64,000 nt of DNA from a bacterium (GTDB taxonomy: Bacteria; Sumerlaeota; Sumerlaeia; SLMS01; JAHLLQ01). How positions within the stretch are numbered: position 1 is the stretch's first letter; every line of letters begins with the position of its first letter. A model generated the notes under the pieces. The model was not told the DNA's origin, did not search any database, and worked only from the letters and a program-made list of their open reading frames with translations. This document shows, one piece after another, positions 60,683 to 64,000 of the stretch. The translations under genes were made by a program, and so were the position numbers. The stretch spans positions 620,001-684,000 of the forward strand of contig JAHLLQ010000002.1 of assembly GCA_020444065.1 (NCBI GenBank), read 5' to 3'.

Positions 60683-63600
60683 ATGTCTAGGAACTTGTTC
60701 CCGATCCGGTCGCTACGGCCTGTTGCTTTGGGATTGGTGGTCTTCGCGATACTCATCATGAGCCTGCCGGATGCGGCTTGGGCGGTAACATTCAGGCACC
60801 GCCCCTCGGATGCCGGAAACAGCGGAGTCTTTATCGATCCTGTGCCCTCTTGGGATTTTGCGAGCCGAGAGGTCATTAACCCTGGTATTCTGGATTCGGT
60901 GTGGGTTGACCGAGCCCAGTTCTTGGGACTCACCTCTTTTGAGGAGACAATCGGCGACCTGGACGTTTTCGTGGAGATCGATCATGACGTGACCGGCGAT
61001 GTCGTGATCATGCTTTCGCGATATCCACTTGTCTACGGGCCAGATGCCTCCAATATCGATATTCCGCATGGTTTCAACGGTTCTGGTCCGGGCATTGCAT
61101 ACATTGCCCGCACGCTAGAACCGGTCCCAGCAGATCCTCCCACATCTGGTTCCACACGGATGACGGTCACGATGCCTTATGGCACCAATGACTCCGAGCA
61201 AATACCATTCGGATTCTTCCTGATGCTGGGATACAACACAGAGAAGACCGTCGTGTACCCAGAGACTGCCACAGGAGGAGACTTCGGATCTCTCACCTAT
61301 TATCCGGTCATCAGTAATGCTGGCGCATTCGAAGGATACGCGTTCGCTGCCGGTCCCAACTACAAGATTCGTCGTCTCGATGACTTTCTGCTTTTCAGTG
61401 TCAATTTCGATGGCGAGATACCCGAACTCGGCAATCCTCCGGACTACATGAGTCTTCCTGAATATCGGCCCCTGCTGGGTTATGCACAGCCCACATCGGT
61501 CGTGCTGAAGAATCCGGTTCCTTGCGATACGAAAGATATCTTTGTGGCATTCGATGATCAGGCAGGTATCGTTCCGGATCAAAGCGTTCAGGATCCGGAT
61601 GATAACGTTCTGTTCTTTGCCGACCGCGCATGCGACCTGCTCGCCCCAGGGTTTGCAGGTCGTCTCGTGCCGACCAGGCTCAATTATCTCGGTGGCCGCT
61701 ATCCCGTCGGCTATTCTGATTTCTTTGGACATGGATCCAGCCTGGGAGCGGATCTCGATGGTGACGGGTTCGAGGATGACTTGGACATCGCCATCAGAGA
61801 TGGCGCCACCATTCCTCTCGGAATCAATAGCACTTTCGTGGAGACCGAAGGCCTTTGGATCTTGCGTGCTTTCGATTATGATCGAAATGGAATGTCCCCG
61901 GGAACCATCAAGGAGTGGGGTCTGACTTTTGAGGATGAGGAATCGGACTTGGCGCCGCGCCATGATGTTGACGGCTACAACGGAAACGATCTTCTTACCA
62001 TTTCTGATTGGCTGGAGTCCTCACTCTTCTTGATCGGCTTGAATTGGGTCAACCAGATGGACATGGCCACTGGTACTGTCAGAGATGGCGATGCCGCATC
62101 TGCGCTGAGCGAGTTCAATCGTCTCGATTCCTCGCCGAAGAGCAGCTTTGGAGATGGCTTGGTGACCATCGCTGACTGGGTGCAGGCTGGACGTTATTCA
62201 GAGAATGAAGCGGGATTCGACGATGAGGTCAACGAACTTGGTCCCATTCGCAACGACGATCGCATTGTCCGAGTCGACAATGTTATCCTGAATCGCGGCT
62301 ACACGCAGGAAGTCTCGATCCGGATGTACTCGAAGGGCGTCGAGCATGAAGTCGGTCTGACCCTGGAGTTCGATCCCAACAAGTTGCAGTTCGTAAATGC
62401 TATCCGAGGCCGCGATGTTCCCCCGGATTGGGAATTTGTACTGAAGAACGAGACTGACGCCGTGTCAGGCAAGATCGGAGTTCAGGTCGGTCTGCTTCCT
62501 GCCAATCCTGATCCTCCAGTCAATCTTAATACATTCCCCGGCGGGGATGTCGAAATCGCACGAATCACGTTCCGGGCGACCGACGGGATTGGTACTGTCG
62601 GCACTCCTTTGACCTTCTCGGATTCGATCTTCAGCCGGGCTGTGCGTGATATCACAGGAACACGCATTTACGCGGTCTTTGCAAATGCTGCAGCCACTCT
62701 CGTTGACCCCAATGCGGATCAGCCGATTGTGCGCTTTAACAACGCCGTGCTTGAGCGAGGCGAATCCGGCGATGCTTACCTGCTGCTCGACTCCGTCGGC
62801 CAGGAAAACGCCATGGGATTCACTGTGGTTTACGATCCTGCCCTCCTGACGCTCAACAGCATCGAGAAGGGCTCCGATGTCCCGACCAATGCAATCCTGC
62901 TGACAAATCCGTTCTTCCCATCGATGGCGACCGGTGAAGTTCAGTTCCTCCTCGGTCTTCAGCCTGGCGAGACCTTCCCGGAAGGCACCGTCAATTTGGC
63001 GAAGTTCAACTTCACCGCCGCGGCAGGAACAGACACGGTCCCGAGCGTCATTCGATTTACGCCTCTCTATGATGCGCGCGAGATCGTCGACATCGAGGCC
63101 GACCGCCTGATCTCTCGCTTCAACGACAGCATTGTGACCCTGACTACCGGTGGCGATACGTGCTTCTATTCGCTGGATCGTCCGAATCAGCAAGTCTCCC
63201 CGGACGGTGGCACGTTTGCCCTCATTCTCGATACGACGCCTGACTACCTGTCGTGTCCCTGGAATGCCAGTTCCTCCGACGCCTGGATCACCCTCTCGGC
63301 GCCAACGTCCGGAAATGGCGATGCAGTCTTGAGCTACACCGTGGCGCCGAACAATGGCCCGGCTCGTTCCGGCCAGATCACCGTGGGCGATCAGATTCAC
63401 ACCATCAGCCAGACCGGTGGCGGTCAGTTCTTCTTCGGCTTCGATACCGACGATGAGGGCTGGATGTTCGACTCTCAGGCGCCATTCACTCCCGCCGGCC
63501 ACGCCTACAACGGCGGCGCAGGGCAACTGGACCTGACCACCGTGAATAACACGGACACATTCGGCTTCTGGTACTCGCCCATCATCCCGTTGGATGAGGC

Positions 63601-64000
63601 GGTTCCCTCCAATAATGTGTTCCGTGCGACCTTCGCTCTGAACACCACGACGAGCCCGCAGTCGATCGTGCCGAAGTTCCGCGTTCGTTCCGCGACAGTA
63701 GACTTCCAGCAGAGCGACGTGCTCGACATGACATCCAACCTCAATGGCGCGCTGGCGCCGACGAATCTGAATCGCGAGTTCTATCACTACTTCACGCTGC
63801 CTTCGGGACAAGACTCCTTCCGGCTTGCCTTCGATATCCTCGGCTTCGATCCCAACGACGCCGCGGTCTCGACGATCGGTCTCGACTTCGTCGAAATCGA
63901 ACAACTGACGAGCGGCAACCTGGGAACCCGGCGCTCCGAGCTTCTGCTCGACTTCTCCGGCAATCCAAACAGTTGGAACTTCGGTGGCTACCCGACACTG
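60683..64000 (+). CDS. Large secreted multidomain protein: P-domain, dockerin-like, two cohesin-like, BACON-like regions (partial)
   Basis: The frame opens at ATG 60683, 9 bases after AAGGAG, and stays open to the window edge (1,106 codons). Residues 1-34 are a signal peptide. A proprotein-convertase P-domain-like region spans about 90-420 (DLDVFVEIDHDVTGDVVIML at its start, GTIKEWGLTFE at its end). Dockerin-like loops lie at about 427-502 (DGYNGNDLLTISDW, FGDGLVTIADW). Two cohesin-like beta domains follow at about 526-672 (VGLTLEFDPNKLQFVNAI) and 680-820 (MGFTVVYDPALLTLNSI). A BACON-like domain is at about 824-911 (DAWITLSAPTSGNGDAVL), then another beta region. The cohesin call rests on pattern resemblance only. 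The C-terminus is outside the window. Confidence 0.75.
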   Translation, partial: MSRNLFPIRSLRPVALGLVVFAILIMSLPDAAWAVTFRHRPSDAGNSGVFIDPVPSWDFASREVINPGILDSVWVDRAQFLGLTSFEETIGDLDVFVEIDHDVTGDVVIMLSRYPLVYGPDASNIDIPHGFNGSGPGIAYIARTLEPVPADPPTSGSTRMTVTMPYGTNDSEQIPFGFFLMLGYNTEKTVVYPETATGGDFGSLTYYPVISNAGAFEGYAFAAGPNYKIRRLDDFLLFSVNFDGEIPELGNPPDYMSLPEYRPLLGYAQPTSVVLKNPVPCDTKDIFVAFDDQAGIVPDQSVQDPDDNVLFFADRACDLLAPGFAGRLVPTRLNYLGGRYPVGYSDFFGHGSSLGADLDGDGFEDDLDIAIRDGATIPLGINSTFVETEGLWILRAFDYDRNGMSPGTIKEWGLTFEDEESDLAPRHDVDGYNGNDLLTISDWLESSLFLIGLNWVNQMDMATGTVRDGDAASALSEFNRLDSSPKSSFGDGLVTIADWVQAGRYSENEAGFDDEVNELGPIRNDDRIVRVDNVILNRGYTQEVSIRMYSKGVEHEVGLTLEFDPNKLQFVNAIRGRDVPPDWEFVLKNETDAVSGKIGVQVGLLPANPDPPVNLNTFPGGDVEIARITFRATDGIGTVGTPLTFSDSIFSRAVRDITGTRIYAVFANAAATLVDPNADQPIVRFNNAVLERGESGDAYLLLDSVGQENAMGFTVVYDPALLTLNSIEKGSDVPTNAILLTNPFFPSMATGEVQFLLGLQPGETFPEGTVNLAKFNFTAAAGTDTVPSVIRFTPLYDAREIVDIEADRLISRFNDSIVTLTTGGDTCFYSLDRPNQQVSPDGGTFALILDTTPDYLSCPWNASSSDAWITLSAPTSGNGDAVLSYTVAPNNGPARSGQITVGDQIHTISQTGGGQFFFGFDTDDEGWMFDSQAPFTPAGHAYNGGAGQLDLTTVNNTDTFGFWYSPIIPLDEAVPSNNVFRATFALNTTTSPQSIVPKFRVRSATVDFQQSDVLDMTSNLNGALAPTNLNREFYHYFTLPSGQDSFRLAFDILGFDPNDAAVSTIGLDFVEIEQLTSGNLGTRRSELLLDFSGNPNSWNFGGYPTL

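Overview
The window is about 64 kb of GC-rich, densely coded bacterial chromosome. It reads as part of a genome rather than a plasmid or phage: gyrA, tilS, rpoN and a split proton-translocating transhydrogenase (pntAA-pntAB-pntB) are all here. A split pntA, secreted proteins with dockerin-like tails, Ser/Thr kinase plus hybrid histidine kinases, a bacterial PolB2-type polymerase and a Rieske/cytochrome b operon with a CydA-like subunit suggest an uncultured free-living Gram-negative lineage. Sumerlaeota, Hydrogenedentota or a Planctomycetes-like neighbour would fit. This placement is inference; there is no rRNA in the window, and I saw no tRNA, CRISPR array or prophage.

Layout. 1-6.6 kb: end of an upstream gene, a YqeY-like protein, gyrA, a secreted beta-propeller/dockerin protein, a TerB-like/BRCT protein and a tiny Cys-rich protein. 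6.8-11.5 kb: tilS, then pntAA-pntAB-pntB with a strong terminator. 11.5-12.6 kb: an IS200/RAYT-type transposase enclosed by inverted, multi-hairpin REP-like elements. 12.6-15.9 kb: a three-gene operon, apparently leaderless, encoding a RadA/RecA-like ATPase without a Walker A motif, a small helical protein and a PolB2-like family B DNA polymerase. 16-24.8 kb: hybrid histidine kinase, radical SAM enzyme, aminotransferase, 7TM-type histidine kinase and a secreted GH13 enzyme with a dockerin-like tail. 24.8-32.7 kb (mostly minus strand): MBL-fold hydrolase, Ser/Thr kinase, M32 carboxypeptidase, parvulin-type isomerase, GNAT acetyltransferase and a diguanylate cyclase. 33-35.9 kb: rpoN and an SDR. 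36-40.8 kb: a respiratory operon (membrane protein, Rieske, cytochrome b, CydA-like protein with a c-type haem domain) next to an Rrf2 regulator with a good operator candidate. 41-47.3 kb: transglutaminase, pseudopilin, MlaE, a frameshifted secreted repeat protein and a second RAYT-like gene. 47.3-53.8 kb: FAD oxidoreductase, BFD ferredoxin, and a five-gene ABC-2 exporter/glycosyltransferase operon. 54.1-64 kb: a lipoprotein paralogous to a protease propeptide, an S8/S53-like protease, a pair of M16 proteins, and a very large secreted protein with P-domain-like, dockerin-like, two cohesin-like and BACON-like regions, which runs off the window end.

How the parts fit. PntAB and the Rieske/b/CydA-like complex form the energy-conserving core. 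RpoN, the two histidine kinases, the diguanylate cyclase, the Ser/Thr kinase and Rrf2 give a rich signalling layer. The secreted GH13 and propeller proteins carry dockerin-like ends and the terminal giant carries cohesin-like domains, so a surface assembly is conceivable. The most unusual units are the PolB2-like operon, the hairpin-flanked transposase, the hybrid respiratory operon and the propeptide-like lipoprotein beside the protease.
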